Source: an uncultured Prevotella sp.
GTDB taxonomy: Bacteria > Bacteroidota > Bacteroidia > Bacteroidales > Bacteroidaceae
Length of the DNA stretch: 64,000 nt
Assembly (NCBI GenBank): GCA_934272845.1
Contig: CAKQSF010000006.1
Coordinates: 21,677 to 85,676, forward strand
Direction of reading: 5' to 3'
Shown here: piece after piece, positions 27,600-36,554 of the stretch
Position numbering within the stretch: position 1 is the first letter of the stretch
How the letters are laid out: every line of letters begins with the position of its first letter
The notes under the pieces: model-generated
Databases searched by the model: none
What the model was told of the DNA's origin: nothing
What the model saw: the letters and a program-made list of their open reading frames with translations, nothing else
Position numbers and translations under genes: made by a program

Positions 27600-28355
27600 A
27601 TGACTGAAACCGACAACACGCCAAAGGTGCTCAACCAACAGATAAACTGGGAAGCACTGTACTTCTACCAAAAGTCAGACGTAATATACCAACTGTCGTT
27701 CGTCTTCTGTAACCGATTCATTCATCTATACAAAGACCGTACTCGCGACCAAGTGATACAGGCGGCACGTTCCTGCAAGCAGAACATTGTAGAGGGACTT
27801 GCAGATGGTGTCACTTCTACCGAGATGCAACTAAAACTGCTCAACGTTGCCCGTGCCTCACTAAAGGAACTGCGTGAGGACTATGAAGATTACCTTAAGT
27901 CACGCCATCTGCACTTTTTCGCTGCTGGTGACAGTCGATACGATGACATGCTTAATTACTGCCGTCACCACAATCTGTTAACAGATTATGAACCTTTTTT
28001 TCATCGTTGGAATGACGAGGAAATGTGCAACTATGCCCTAACACTTTGCCACATGATTGACCGCATGATGATGTCCTATCTTAAGAAGTTAGAACACGAA
28101 TTTGTGACCGAAGGTGGCATAAAGGAGCGCATGCACCGCGCTCGAACAGGCTACCGTCAGCAGCAGGACGAACGACTGAAGCAGTTAGAAAAGGAGGTAC
28201 AACACTTAAAGCAAGCATTATCTTCAGCCCAAGCACAAGCGGAGCAGTGGCAACAAGCCTACGAAGATCTCAAGCAACGAGCACTGAAGGCTTATTATGC
28301 ACAGCAAGAGGAAATTAAGCGATTAAAGGAAAAATTAGGAGATATAAGCAGATAG
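27600..28355 (+). CDS. Four-helix-bundle protein (23S rRNA intervening-sequence protein family) with coiled-coil tail
   Basis: The first ~170 residues resemble the four-helix-bundle/S23-like family often found in rRNA intervening sequences and widely free-standing in Bacteroidetes. Typical stretches are VIYQLSFVFCNRFIHLYKD, the DQVIQAARSCKQNIVEGLADG segment and LKELREDYEDYLKSR. The final ~70 residues are a Gln/Glu-rich coiled coil (EKEVQHLKQALSSAQ...). No enzymatic motif is visible and its function is unknown. No 23S rRNA gene is near, so this copy is not inside an rRNA intervening sequence. It is preceded by a short direct repeat and followed by a CTAG array. Confidence 0.8.
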   Translation: MTETDNTPKVLNQQINWEALYFYQKSDVIYQLSFVFCNRFIHLYKDRTRDQVIQAARSCKQNIVEGLADGVTSTEMQLKLLNVARASLKELREDYEDYLKSRHLHFFAAGDSRYDDMLNYCRHHNLLTDYEPFFHRWNDEEMCNYALTLCHMIDRMMMSYLKKLEHEFVTEGGIKERMHRARTGYRQQQDERLKQLEKEVQHLKQALSSAQAQAEQWQQAYEDLKQRALKAYYAQQEEIKRLKEKLGDISR

Positions 28356-28377
28356 GGAGATATAAGAATAGAAAGTT

Positions 28378-28530
28378 CTAGAAAGTTCTAGAACAACTAG
28401 TACCTCTAGAAACTCTAGAACTTCTAGAACCTCTAGAACAACTAGAACAACTAGAAACTCTAGACCTTCTAGAACAACTAGAACTTCTAGAACAACTAGA
28501 ACCTCTATAAACTCTATTACAACTAGAAAT
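28378..28530 (+). repeat. CTAG array 4, upstream of the pnp promoter
   Basis: Fifteen CTAG sites, mostly at an exact 9-nt period (CTAGAACAA, CTAGAACTT, CTAGAAACT). Two decayed units (CTATAAACT, CTATTACAA) keep the phase. It begins 23 nt after the upstream stop codon. Confidence 0.9.
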
Positions 28531-28574
28531 CCCTACACTCACCCTAAATACTAATCTAAATAATGTTAAAAATA

Positions 28575-28605
28575 TTGGTTAATCCATTAAAACTCCGTAT
28601 CTTTG
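28575..28605 (+). promoter_or_regulatory. pnp promoter (TTG-N20-TATCTTTG)
   Basis: TTG at 28575-28577, a 20-nt spacer and TATCTTTG at 28598-28605. The leader to the pnp ATG is about 88 nt, long enough to hold an autoregulatory hairpin, though none was clearly seen. Confidence 0.75.
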
Positions 28606-28699
28606 TACGGTTATTCTTAGAATTTAAGTATATGCCGACGTGGCTGGCGCTGCGTCAATTAGATGTAAGTTAAAACAATAAGATTTTCAAAACAATTCG

Positions 28700-30958
28700 A
28701 TGAACGTAATTACAAAGACCGTTTCATTGCCTGATGGACGTACCATCACCATCGAAACAGGAAAGTTGGCAAAGCAGGCCGATGGTTCATGCACACTCCG
28801 CATGGGTAACACCGTACTGCTCGCCACCGTATGTGCCGCTAAAGACGCAGTGCCTGGCACAGATTTTATGCCACTGCAGGTAGAGTACCGCGAGCAGTAT
28901 GCTGCAGCAGGTCGCTTCCCAGGTGGCTTCACAAAGCGCGAAGGCAAGGCTAACGATGATGAGATTCTAACCTGCCGCCTCGTTGACCGCGCTCTCCGTC
29001 CGCTCTTCCCAAGCGATTATCATGCTGAGGTATACGTTAACGTTATCCTCTTCAGCGCTGATGGCGTTGACCAGCCAGACGCTCTCGCTGGCTTCGCTGC
29101 ATCATGTGCATTGGCATGTTCTGATATTCCTTTTGAATGCCCTATCTCTGAGGTTCGCGTAGCACGCATCAACGGCGAATACGTTATCAACCCTACTAAG
29201 GAACAGATGGCTGGCGCTGACATGGACCTCATGGTTGGTGCTACCGCTGACAACATCATGATGGTTGAAGGCGAGATGGACGAGGTTCAGGAGATTGACC
29301 TTCTCAATGCATTGAAGGCTGCACACGCTGCCATCAAACCAATGTGTGAGATGCAGGTTGAACTGATGAAGGAACTCGGCACTGACAAGAAGCGTGAGTA
29401 TTGCCACGAGGTTAACGACGATGACCTCAAGGAACAGGTAAAGAAAGAGTGCTACCAGAAGGCGTACGACGTAGTAAAGCAGGCTCTTGAGAAGCAGGCT
29501 CGCGCAGAGGCTTTCGAGGCTATCATCACAGAGTTCAAGGAACAGTATGCCGCTGCGCACACTGACCTTACCGAGGACGAACTAGAAGAGAAGAACGCAC
29601 TGGCTGACAAGTACTACCATGACGTAGAGCGCGACGCTATGCGCCGTTGCATCCTTGACGAGGGCGTACGTCTCGATGGTCGTAAGACCACTGACATCCG
29701 TCCTATCTGGTGCGAAGTTTCTCCACTGCCAATGCCTCATGGAAGTTCTATCTTCACTCGTGGTGAAACACAGTCTCTCACCACTTGTACTCTCGGTACA
29801 AAACTCGACGAGAAACTTGTTGACGACGTATTGGAGCGTTCTTACCAGCGTTTCCTCCTCCACTATAACTTCCCACCATTCTGCACAGGTGAGGCTAAGG
29901 CACAGCGTGGTGTAGGTCGCCGCGAGATTGGTCACGGTCACCTTGCATGGCGTGGTCTGAAGGGGCAGATTCCTGCTGACTTCCCTTACACCGTACGCCT
30001 TGTAAGCCAGATTCTTGAGTCTAACGGCTCATCATCAATGGCAACCGTATGCGCTGGAACACTGGCACTCATGGACGCTGGTGTACCAATGAAGAAGCCT
30101 GTCAGCGGTATCGCTATGGGACTTATCAAGAACCCAGGTGAGGACAAGTACGCTGTACTATCTGACATTCTCGGTGATGAGGATCACCTTGGCGATATGG
30201 ACTTTAAGACCACTGGTACTAAGGACGGTCTTACAGCCACACAGATGGATATTAAGTGTGACGGCCTCTCATACGAGATTCTTGAGAAGGCTCTGATGCA
30301 GGCAAAGGCTGGTCGTGAGCATATTCTTAACTGTATCACCGACACTATCGCAGAACCACGCGCAGAACTCAAACCACACGTACCACGCATCGTACAGATT
30401 GAGATTCCTAAGGAGTTCATCGGTGCTGTGATTGGCCCTGGTGGTAAGATTATCCAGCAGATGCAGGAAGAGACAGGTGCTACTATCACCATCGACGAAG
30501 AAGATGGCGTTGGCAAGGTACAGGTTTCTGGTCCTAACAAAGACACCATCGACGCTGCCCTCGCTAAGATTAAAGGTATCGTAGCAATACCAGAGATTGG
30601 CGAGATATACGAAGGTACCGTACGCTCTATCATGCCTTACGGTTGCTTCGTAGAGATTCTCCCAGGCAAGGATGGTCTGCTCCACATATCTGAGATTGAC
30701 TGGAAGAGACTTGAGACAGTTGAAGAGGCTGGCATCAAGGAGGGTGACAAGATTAAGGTTAAACTCCTCGACATCGACCAAAAGACTGGCAAGTACAAAC
30801 TCTCTCACCGCGTACTCATCGACAAACCTGAAGGTTACGTAGAGCGCGAACGTCGTCCACGACCAGAGCGTGGTGAGCGTCGTCCACGCCAAGAGCGCGG
30901 AGAGCGTCCTGAGCGCAGAACACGCTACGGTCAGCAGGAAGAGAATAAGCAAGACTAA
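28700..30958 (+). CDS. pnp: Polyribonucleotide nucleotidyltransferase (PNPase)
   Basis: 3'-5' phosphorolytic exoribonuclease in mRNA decay. The 752-residue protein has two RNase PH domains: the first with [22 protein letters not shown], the second with [16 protein letters not shown] and the active-site region [19 protein letters not shown]. Between them is the all-helical domain (about 230-310). A KH domain ([16 protein letters not shown], about 575) and an S1 domain ([19 protein letters not shown], about 635) follow, then a short Arg/Glu-rich tail with RGERRP repeats. It has a clear promoter and a strong terminator, so is probably monocistronic. Confidence 0.97.
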   Translation: MNVITKTVSLPDGRTITIETGKLAKQADGSCTLRMGNTVLLATVCAAKDAVPGTDFMPLQVEYREQYAAAGRFPGGFTKREGKANDDEILTCRLVDRALRPLFPSDYHAEVYVNVILFSADGVDQPDALAGFAASCALACSDIPFECPISEVRVARINGEYVINPTKEQMAGADMDLMVGATADNIMMVEGEMDEVQEIDLLNALKAAHAAIKPMCEMQVELMKELGTDKKREYCHEVNDDDLKEQVKKECYQKAYDVVKQALEKQARAEAFEAIITEFKEQYAAAHTDLTEDELEEKNALADKYYHDVERDAMRRCILDEGVRLDGRKTTDIRPIWCEVSPLPMPHGSSIFTRGETQSLTTCTLGTKLDEKLVDDVLERSYQRFLLHYNFPPFCTGEAKAQRGVGRREIGHGHLAWRGLKGQIPADFPYTVRLVSQILESNGSSSMATVCAGTLALMDAGVPMKKPVSGIAMGLIKNPGEDKYAVLSDILGDEDHLGDMDFKTTGTKDGLTATQMDIKCDGLSYEILEKALMQAKAGREHILNCITDTIAEPRAELKPHVPRIVQIEIPKEFIGAVIGPGGKIIQQMQEETGATITIDEEDGVGKVQVSGPNKDTIDAALAKIKGIVAIPEIGEIYEGTVRSIMPYGCFVEILPGKDGLLHISEIDWKRLETVEEAGIKEGDKIKVKLLDIDQKTGKYKLSHRVLIDKPEGYVERERRPRPERGERRPRQERGERPERRTRYGQQEENKQD

Positions 30959-30980
30959 ACATAACATAACAATGTAATAT

Positions 30981-31040
30981 AAAAGGCCCCGCCACTAATC
31001 CCTATATCTAGTATAAAGGGAAAGGGCGGAGCCTTTTTTT
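30981..31040 (+). terminator. Terminator after pnp
   Basis: AAAAGGCCCCGCC and GGCGGAGCCTTTT form a long stem with an inner TCCCT/AGGGA stem, followed by a 7-nt T tract. Confidence 0.9.
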
Positions 31041-31240
31041 AATGCATAATGCACAATTTAAAATTAATAATTAATAATTAATAATTAATAATTAGGCTAC
31101 GCCGTGTGAACTATTCTGTAGTCTTATGAATTATACATTATGAATTATACATTATGAATTATACATTATGAATTATGAATTATACATTATGAATTATGAA
31201 TTATACATTATGCATTGTGAATTATGAATTATGAATTACA
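31041..31240. repeat. AT-rich simple repeat block with a GGCGTAGCC core
   Basis: Runs of ATTAATAATTAATAATTA (31060-31094) lead to GGCTACGCCGTGTG, then tandem ATGAATTATACATT units to 31235. On the reverse strand this reads GGCGTAGCCTAATTATTAAT, matching the blocks at 51680-51770. It fills the pnp-flippase gap and reaches the flippase ATG. Confidence 0.8.
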
Positions 31241-31246
31241 AACGCT

Positions 31247-32755
31247 ATGAGTTCAATGAAATCCCTTGCTAAGGACACCGCGATATACGGCCTTAGCAGC
31301 ATAGTAGGTAGATTTCTTAACTACCTGTTAGTGCCACTCTATACGCACGTAATATCCGTGGCGAGCGGCGGATATGGCATTGTGACAAACCTCTACGCCT
31401 ATGTAGCACTGATACTCGTAATACTCACCTTCGGCATGGAGACTACATTCTTCCGCTTTGCCAACAAGGAAGGCGAGAACCCCCACTGCGTTTTCTCTAC
31501 CAGCATCGCCATGGTGGGAGCACTCACCGTAGCCTTTCTCGCAGCCATAGCGATAGGCATTGAGCCGATAGCCTCAACGTTAGGTTACATAGGTCACGAG
31601 GACTACATACTCATGATGGCAGGCGTTGTATCACTCGACGCCATACAAGCCATACCATTCTCTTACCTAAGATATAGGAAAAAAGCCATAAAGTTCGCAT
31701 CACTCAAACTGCTCTTTATCTTCCTCAACATAGGGCTTAACCTGCTTTACTTCGTATGGCTGGGCAAGACAGACGTGTTCTACGTCTTCTTCCTCAACCT
31801 CGTCTGCACCGCCCTCATCACCTTCTTCTTCATACCTGAGTTCATACACGAGCACGTGCAGGCAAGGGTCTACTGCCGAGAGCGCGGCATACCGTTCCGC
31901 ATCGTTGACTTCTCGCTGCTGCGCCGTATGTTCACATACTCATGGCCTATACTCGTCCTTGGTATAGCAGGCATACTTAACCAAACGGTCGACAAGATGC
32001 TCTTCCCTATAGTCTATCCCGACCCTGCCGAGGCACAAGTACAGTTGGGCATCTATGGCGCCTGCGTCAAGATTGCAATGATTATGGCCATGATAACACA
32101 GGCGTTCCGTTACGCTTATGAACCTATTGTCTTCGCTAAAGCAAAGGACGGGGATAAGACGGAGTATTACGCCCACGCCATGAAGTTCTTTGTCATCTTC
32201 ACACTCTTCGCCTTCCTTTGTGTAGAGGGATATATGCCGCTTCTTCAGAACATCATTGGCGAACACTATCGCGCCGGACTGAGCGTTGTGCCCATAGTCA
32301 TGGCAGCAGAGATTATGATGGGCATATACTTCAACCTCTCTTTCTGGTACAAACTTATCGACAAGACCATCTGGGGCGCATGGTTCTCTGCCGCAGGCTG
32401 CATCGTTCTCATTGCCATCAACGTGCTGTTCATTCCTAAGTACGGCTACATGGCATGCGCTTGGGGTGGCGTAGCGGGTTACGGCACGGCTATGGTGCTG
32501 TCATACGTCGTTGGACAGAAGAAGTATCCTATCAACTATGACGTCAAGGGCATGGCTAAATACATCGTCATCACCGCTGGACTCTACCTCGCCATGCAGT
32601 ATCTTGCAGACTCAACGTCACTCCACACTATGGCACACGGCACACTATTGCAACTCGTTGCCAACACCTGCATGATTGCAATATACCTCGTAGTGGTAAC
32701 GCGCAGCGATATGCCGCTGTCGTCTCTGCCCGTGATAGGAAAATACTTTAAATGA
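31247..32755 (+). CDS. Polysaccharide flippase, MATE/Wzx-like (oligosaccharide flippase family)
   Basis: Predicted inner-membrane transporter of undecaprenyl-linked glycans. The 502-residue protein opens with the family pattern KSLAKDTAIYGLSSIVGRFLNYLLVPLYTHV and has about 14 hydrophobic helices spread over its full length, with short charged loops. No glycosyltransferase or other surface-polysaccharide gene is adjacent, so the transported glycan is unknown. An AT-rich repeat fills its upstream region and no clear promoter was found. The S46 peptidase starts 3 nt after its stop, within an ATGAAGAATGAAGATG stretch, suggesting one transcript. Confidence 0.88.
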   Translation: MSSMKSLAKDTAIYGLSSIVGRFLNYLLVPLYTHVISVASGGYGIVTNLYAYVALILVILTFGMETTFFRFANKEGENPHCVFSTSIAMVGALTVAFLAAIAIGIEPIASTLGYIGHEDYILMMAGVVSLDAIQAIPFSYLRYRKKAIKFASLKLLFIFLNIGLNLLYFVWLGKTDVFYVFFLNLVCTALITFFFIPEFIHEHVQARVYCRERGIPFRIVDFSLLRRMFTYSWPILVLGIAGILNQTVDKMLFPIVYPDPAEAQVQLGIYGACVKIAMIMAMITQAFRYAYEPIVFAKAKDGDKTEYYAHAMKFFVIFTLFAFLCVEGYMPLLQNIIGEHYRAGLSVVPIVMAAEIMMGIYFNLSFWYKLIDKTIWGAWFSAAGCIVLIAINVLFIPKYGYMACAWGGVAGYGTAMVLSYVVGQKKYPINYDVKGMAKYIVITAGLYLAMQYLADSTSLHTMAHGTLLQLVANTCMIAIYLVVVTRSDMPLSSLPVIGKYFK

Positions 32756-32758
32756 AGA

Positions 32759-34900
32759 ATGAAGATGTTCAAACATATACTTCTTACCATACTTCTCCTA
32801 TGCGGTATCACATCTCAGCCTCTGCGTGCCGATGAAGGTATGTGGACACTATATAACCTTCCTGATGCCGTCTATGGACAAATGCAGGCAGAAGGCTTTA
32901 CGCTACCTAAGTCATCGCTCTACGAAGACAGCCTCGCACTGAAGAACGCCGTGGTAAGTTTCTGCGGCTACTGCACTGGCGTGGTTGTATCGCCCGACGG
33001 ACTCGTGTTCACTAACCACCATTGTGGCTTCGAACATATACGTCGCCACTCTACCTTAGAGCACGACTACATGCTCAACGGCTTCCGTGCCGACTCGCTC
33101 GGGGCAGAACTGCCGTGCGAGGATGCCTTCGTGTCCTTCATGGTATCACAACGTGACGTCACTCCCCTACTCGATTCTTTAGGACTGGACACACTCTGCG
33201 CCTACGACAAATCGGTGCTCGTTGACTCCATGGAGACGACACTGACAGAACAGGCTCACAAGAAAGACCCTAAGACGTACGTAAGGATTAACGCCTTCTT
33301 TGAGGGCAATGCCTACTATGCCACCACATGGAAACGCTACGAAGATATACGCCTCGTCTTCACACTGCCAAAGAGCATGGGTAAGTTTGGCGGCGAGACC
33401 GACAACTGGATGTGGCCCCGACAAACGTGTGACTTCTCGGTCTTCCGCATATATGTGGACCCTGAGACCAACGATGCTACTACATACGGCGCTGCCAACG
33501 TACCGATGAAAACGCAGAACTACCTACACGTTAGCACCGAGGGCTACAAGGACGGCGACTTCGCCATGATTATGGGCACACCTGGCTCCACAGAGCGTTA
33601 CCTTAGCAGTTACGGCATTCAGGAGATGCGCAACTGCATTAACGACCCAATGCAGCAGGTGCGTGGCGTAAAACAGGCTGTTATGAAGCGCCACATGGAG
33701 GCGTCAGAGGCGGTGCGCATTAAGTATGATAGCAAGTACGCTCAGAGTTCTAACTACTGGAAGAACTCTATCGGCATGAACAAGTGTATCGACTCTATTG
33801 GCATAGTACAGCAGAAACAGGCGTATGAGCAACAAATACAGACGTGGCTTGATACTACCAAGGTGGAGGACGTAAAACTCAACCTGGGGCTTCTATCACG
33901 CCTTTACGCTAAACGCAGCGAGGCAATGAGAGCATTTACCTTCTTTGCTGAGACGTTCACAAGGCGCAGCAACAACGAACTCGCCACGCGCGCCACGAAG
34001 TATTACAACGGTATGCCAGTGATGGGCAACGAGAAGAAACCTAGCAAACAATACGTCAAGTTCACTGACAATAGCGACCAGTGGGACCGCAACCTCGACA
34101 CTGAGGCAATGTCAGCACTCATTGACAATTATCGCAAGCAGGTGCCTGAGAAATACCACCCCTCTTTCTACAAACGCATTGACGAGGAATATGGCGGCAG
34201 CAGCCTTGCTTACGTGAAAGATATATGGGAGCACTCCATCATGATGCAGCCTGGGGCGAAAATTCCTCTTCGACTGAGCAAGAAGTTGAAGAAGGACATA
34301 GGCTTGGACATGAGTATCTCGCTCGTAGAGACGCTATCTGACATTAAGTTGGTGCTCGACGAACTGACCGACAGCATCAATGAGCAAGAACGCCTCTTGT
34401 GCCTCGCCAAACTGCGCATGGAGCAAGACATGCCCCACTACAGCGACGCTAACCTCACCATGCGCCTTACTTACGGACAGGTAGGCGGTTACCGTATGGG
34501 AGCATACAGTTCGGGATATTATACCACCGCGCAGTCTATGCTTGAGAAAATAGCACGCGCTGACTCCATCAGCGATTACTATGCCGAACCCATCATGACC
34601 CAACTGTTGGCATCACAAGACTTCGGGCAGTTCACGGACAACGTGTCACGCACACTGAACCTCTGCTTCCTCACCAACAACGACATTACGGGTGGCAACA
34701 GCGGTTCGCCAGTGATGGACGGCAAGGGCAGACTGATAGGCCTCGCCTTCGATGGCAACTGGGACAGTCTTTCTGCCGACATACACTACGACAAGACCCT
34801 CGCACGCTGCATTAGCGTCGACATTCGTTACGTGCTCTACATGATGAAGACATGGGGAAAGGCCGACCGTCTGCTGCAAGAAATGGGCATTTTGCAATAA
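32759..34900 (+). CDS. S46 family dipeptidyl peptidase, DPP7 type
   Basis: Exported serine exopeptidase that releases N-terminal dipeptides. The 713-residue protein has a signal peptide (about 1-23, cut near LRADEG), a chymotrypsin-like fold with the His pair in FTNHHCGFEHI (87-88, one catalytic), the acidic residue in GGETDNWMWPR and Ser648 in TGGNSGSPV. The S1-pocket position 18 residues after Ser is Gly (FDGNW). In DPP11 this position is Arg and selects acidic P1 residues; Gly is typical of DPP7, which prefers hydrophobic P1. Specificity is thus inferred as DPP7-like. Length is typical. It is coupled to the flippase gene upstream by a 3-nt gap. Confidence 0.93.
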   Translation: MKMFKHILLTILLLCGITSQPLRADEGMWTLYNLPDAVYGQMQAEGFTLPKSSLYEDSLALKNAVVSFCGYCTGVVVSPDGLVFTNHHCGFEHIRRHSTLEHDYMLNGFRADSLGAELPCEDAFVSFMVSQRDVTPLLDSLGLDTLCAYDKSVLVDSMETTLTEQAHKKDPKTYVRINAFFEGNAYYATTWKRYEDIRLVFTLPKSMGKFGGETDNWMWPRQTCDFSVFRIYVDPETNDATTYGAANVPMKTQNYLHVSTEGYKDGDFAMIMGTPGSTERYLSSYGIQEMRNCINDPMQQVRGVKQAVMKRHMEASEAVRIKYDSKYAQSSNYWKNSIGMNKCIDSIGIVQQKQAYEQQIQTWLDTTKVEDVKLNLGLLSRLYAKRSEAMRAFTFFAETFTRRSNNELATRATKYYNGMPVMGNEKKPSKQYVKFTDNSDQWDRNLDTEAMSALIDNYRKQVPEKYHPSFYKRIDEEYGGSSLAYVKDIWEHSIMMQPGAKIPLRLSKKLKKDIGLDMSISLVETLSDIKLVLDELTDSINEQERLLCLAKLRMEQDMPHYSDANLTMRLTYGQVGGYRMGAYSSGYYTTAQSMLEKIARADSISDYYAEPIMTQLLASQDFGQFTDNVSRTLNLCFLTNNDITGGNSGSPVMDGKGRLIGLAFDGNWDSLSADIHYDKTLARCISVDIRYVLYMMKTWGKADRLLQEMGILQ

Positions 34901-34930
34901 CTTTATTTACAACATATTACAAACCTCGTT

Positions 34931-34955
34931 GCAATCAAGCCCAAATTACACTGCA
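34931..34955. repeat. Member of the 22-nt-unit repeat family
   Basis: The reverse strand reads AATTTGGGCTTGATTGCA, close to the unit seen at 18802 and 46321. It lies 31 nt after the S46 peptidase stop. Confidence 0.55.
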
Positions 34956-34995
34956 ATCACCATTAATCTGACATTAATCTCTGTTTAATACTTTC

Positions 34996-35040
34996 ATGGC
35001 GGCAGCCTAATTATGCATTATGAATTATTAATTATGAATT
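34996..35040. repeat. AT-rich repeat with CATGGCGGCAGCC core
   Basis: CATGGCGGCAGCCTAATTAT leads into GCATTATGAATTATTAATTATGAATT. It is a variant of the CATGGCGTAGCCCAATTATT blocks at 51.7 kb. Confidence 0.6.
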
Positions 35041-35047
35041 AATATAA

Positions 35048-35085
35048 ACCGCCCCACTGCCACAACAGGCAGTGGGGCGGTTCTT
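35048..35085 (+). terminator. Strong terminator after the flippase-DPP7 unit
   Basis: A perfect 14-bp stem (ACCGCCCCACTGCC and its complement) with a 6-nt loop is followed by TCTTTG and a later T run. Confidence 0.85.
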
Positions 35086-35476
35086 TGTGTGTTTTTTTCA
35101 AGGAATGAAACTAAAGTTTTCCTCTAAGGAGAATAGTTTGAGATCTCAATAAAAAAGGGCACGGACAACATTACGGAAATGCTCCCCTATACTGTAGGGG
35201 GAAATGTAAGCAGAGAGGAGTTGATTGCAATATGAAGAAGACACACCCCCTACCGTACAGGCACCACAAGCCATCCGTGACCCAAATCATCACGCATCGA
35301 GATACAACATTCCACTGAGCGTAACCAACCGTGATTTATGCCACAAAATTAATAAAACTTTTCTTTTCCGCCAAGTGTTTTCAAGTTCATATAGGTCCAT
35401 TCTAAATTTTCTTGCTTTTTCCTTAACATTAATCAATGGGGGGGCAAAAATCTATATTTTCTTGATACAAATGTCA
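35086..35476. other. Gene-free spacer before the Fic gene 3' end
   Basis: About 390 nt. It contains a small hairpin at 35191-35207 (CCCCTA-TACTG-TAGGGG) and a related CCCCCTACCGTACAGG at 35249-35264. A forward frame of 100 codons (35225-35527) has no recognisable family and runs into the Fic gene antisense, so it is not called. No RNA gene was recognised. Confidence 0.4.
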
Positions 35477-36307
35477 CTAAAACACGAACGACATGAAACG
35501 CCTTGTGTTTACCACCTTTTGCGTTAATTCATCCTCCATTCTCTGCATCGCCATCTTGAAGAAAAAATATATAAGATGTTCATCAGTAGCGTCTGTCCTT
35601 ATTCTGCGGAGTGCTGAAATATACTCCTCCCTACTCTCTGACGGAATTATTAGCAAAGGATGTCCCAAACGCATCAGTATATAATTACTCAATAGCCGCC
35701 CCGTGCGCCCATTGCCGTCACGGAACGGATGCAAATATTCATAAAACCCATGAAAACGTGCTGCCAAGACCATTGCGTGCGGTACGGCGAAAGAATGTAC
35801 TGTGCCATCTTTTCCTGCCGTCAGAACCAACTTTATAGTACGTTCCGTGGACTCTAACAACAGAGGAACCTTTGCCACCAATTCTTTATGGTCACCAAAG
35901 ACAGTGTCACCTGCCGCCATATCGGTATTGGTATATTCGCCAGGTATGCTGTCAGGCGAACGGTATGCAAGTGTATGGAGAGTAACCCGTCTGTTGATTT
36001 CCTTCACAAAAGATTCATCCAGAGGACGCTGCAAATTCTGCATCATATACTCGAAGGCATCGAAGTGATCAAGCATCTCAAAGGCTTCGAGCAGCGACTT
36101 GCCAGCGGGTATCATGCCGAGTCCTTTTTCCTTCAACTCACGCGTATCGTCAACAGAAAAGGTATTGCCCTCTATGGCGCACGAATGGGTAGAGAAGAGC
36201 ACCTCGTTATATTTCACGTACTCTACCCTATCCATCTTATTCACAATCTGAGCCTGATACCTCTGGCGCAGGCTTTCATACTCCCTTATCTCTTTATCAA
36301 ATGCCAT
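35477..36307 (-). CDS. Fic family protein (class II, N-terminal inhibitory motif)
   Basis: Fic enzymes usually transfer AMP (or another nucleotide) to Ser/Thr/Tyr of target proteins. From the Met at 36307 the protein has 276 residues. The inhibitory helix motif (S/T)xxxE(G/N) appears as SCAIEGN near residue 50, and the catalytic motif HPFRDGNGR lies in the second half (GFYEYLHPFRDGNGRTGRLLSNYIL), with all key residues intact. I prefer the start MAFDKEIREY because a consensus promoter (36343-36373) would make the longer ATG at 36370 lie inside the -33 element. No antitoxin-like small gene is adjacent; the inhibitory motif is built in. Target unknown. Confidence 0.88.
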   Translation of the reverse strand: MAFDKEIREYESLRQRYQAQIVNKMDRVEYVKYNEVLFSTHSCAIEGNTFSVDDTRELKEKGLGMIPAGKSLLEAFEMLDHFDAFEYMMQNLQRPLDESFVKEINRRVTLHTLAYRSPDSIPGEYTNTDMAAGDTVFGDHKELVAKVPLLLESTERTIKLVLTAGKDGTVHSFAVPHAMVLAARFHGFYEYLHPFRDGNGRTGRLLSNYILMRLGHPLLIIPSESREEYISALRRIRTDATDEHLIYFFFKMAMQRMEDELTQKVVNTRRFMSFVF

Positions 36308-36342
36308 GAGCAGTATATTTTCATACCCTTTGTTTATTTCAG

Positions 36343-36373
36343 CAAAGATACTAACTTTTCCTGAAACCACAAA
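36343..36373 (-). promoter_or_regulatory. Fic gene promoter (TTTG-N19-TATCTTTG)
   Basis: The reverse strand has TTTG at 36373-36370, a 19-nt spacer and TATCTTTG at 36350-36343, 35 nt upstream of the ATG at 36307. It settles the start codon choice. Confidence 0.75.
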
Positions 36374-36424
36374 CTTTTATTGTTTTTTTAATAATTCTAT
36401 GCAAACACTACTACAATATAACAA

Positions 36425-36460
36425 GAAAGCCGCTGCCCCATTCTTGGGACAGCGGCTCAT
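36425..36460 (-). terminator. Terminator of the 36.6-kb secreted-protein gene
   Basis: On the reverse strand AGCCGCTGTCCCA pairs with TGGGGCAGCGGCT, followed by TTCTTGTT. It lies about 95 nt past the stop. Confidence 0.8.
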
Positions 36461-36554
36461 TTATCTCTGTGTCATCATGATGCCCATGCATTACACTGTC
36501 AGCGTCATGACGCCATCGTCACATCATTGTTGTGACATTAATACGTCTGTCAGA

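Noticed and set aside
24870..28530. CTAG arrays considered as CRISPR arrays
   Set aside because: Units are 8-20 nt, there are no unique ~30-nt spacers between identical repeats, and no cas genes are present.
30269..30967. 232-codon reverse frame opposite pnp
   Set aside because: It is antisense to the KH/S1 region of PNPase, a shadow frame.
35225..35527. 100-codon forward frame in the DPP7-Fic spacer
   Set aside because: No family, no promoter, an atypical composition, and it runs into the Fic gene antisense.
36308..36370. Longer form of the Fic protein starting at 36370
   Set aside because: The -33 and -7 promoter elements would fall within the coding sequence; the Met at 36307 fits the predicted transcript.
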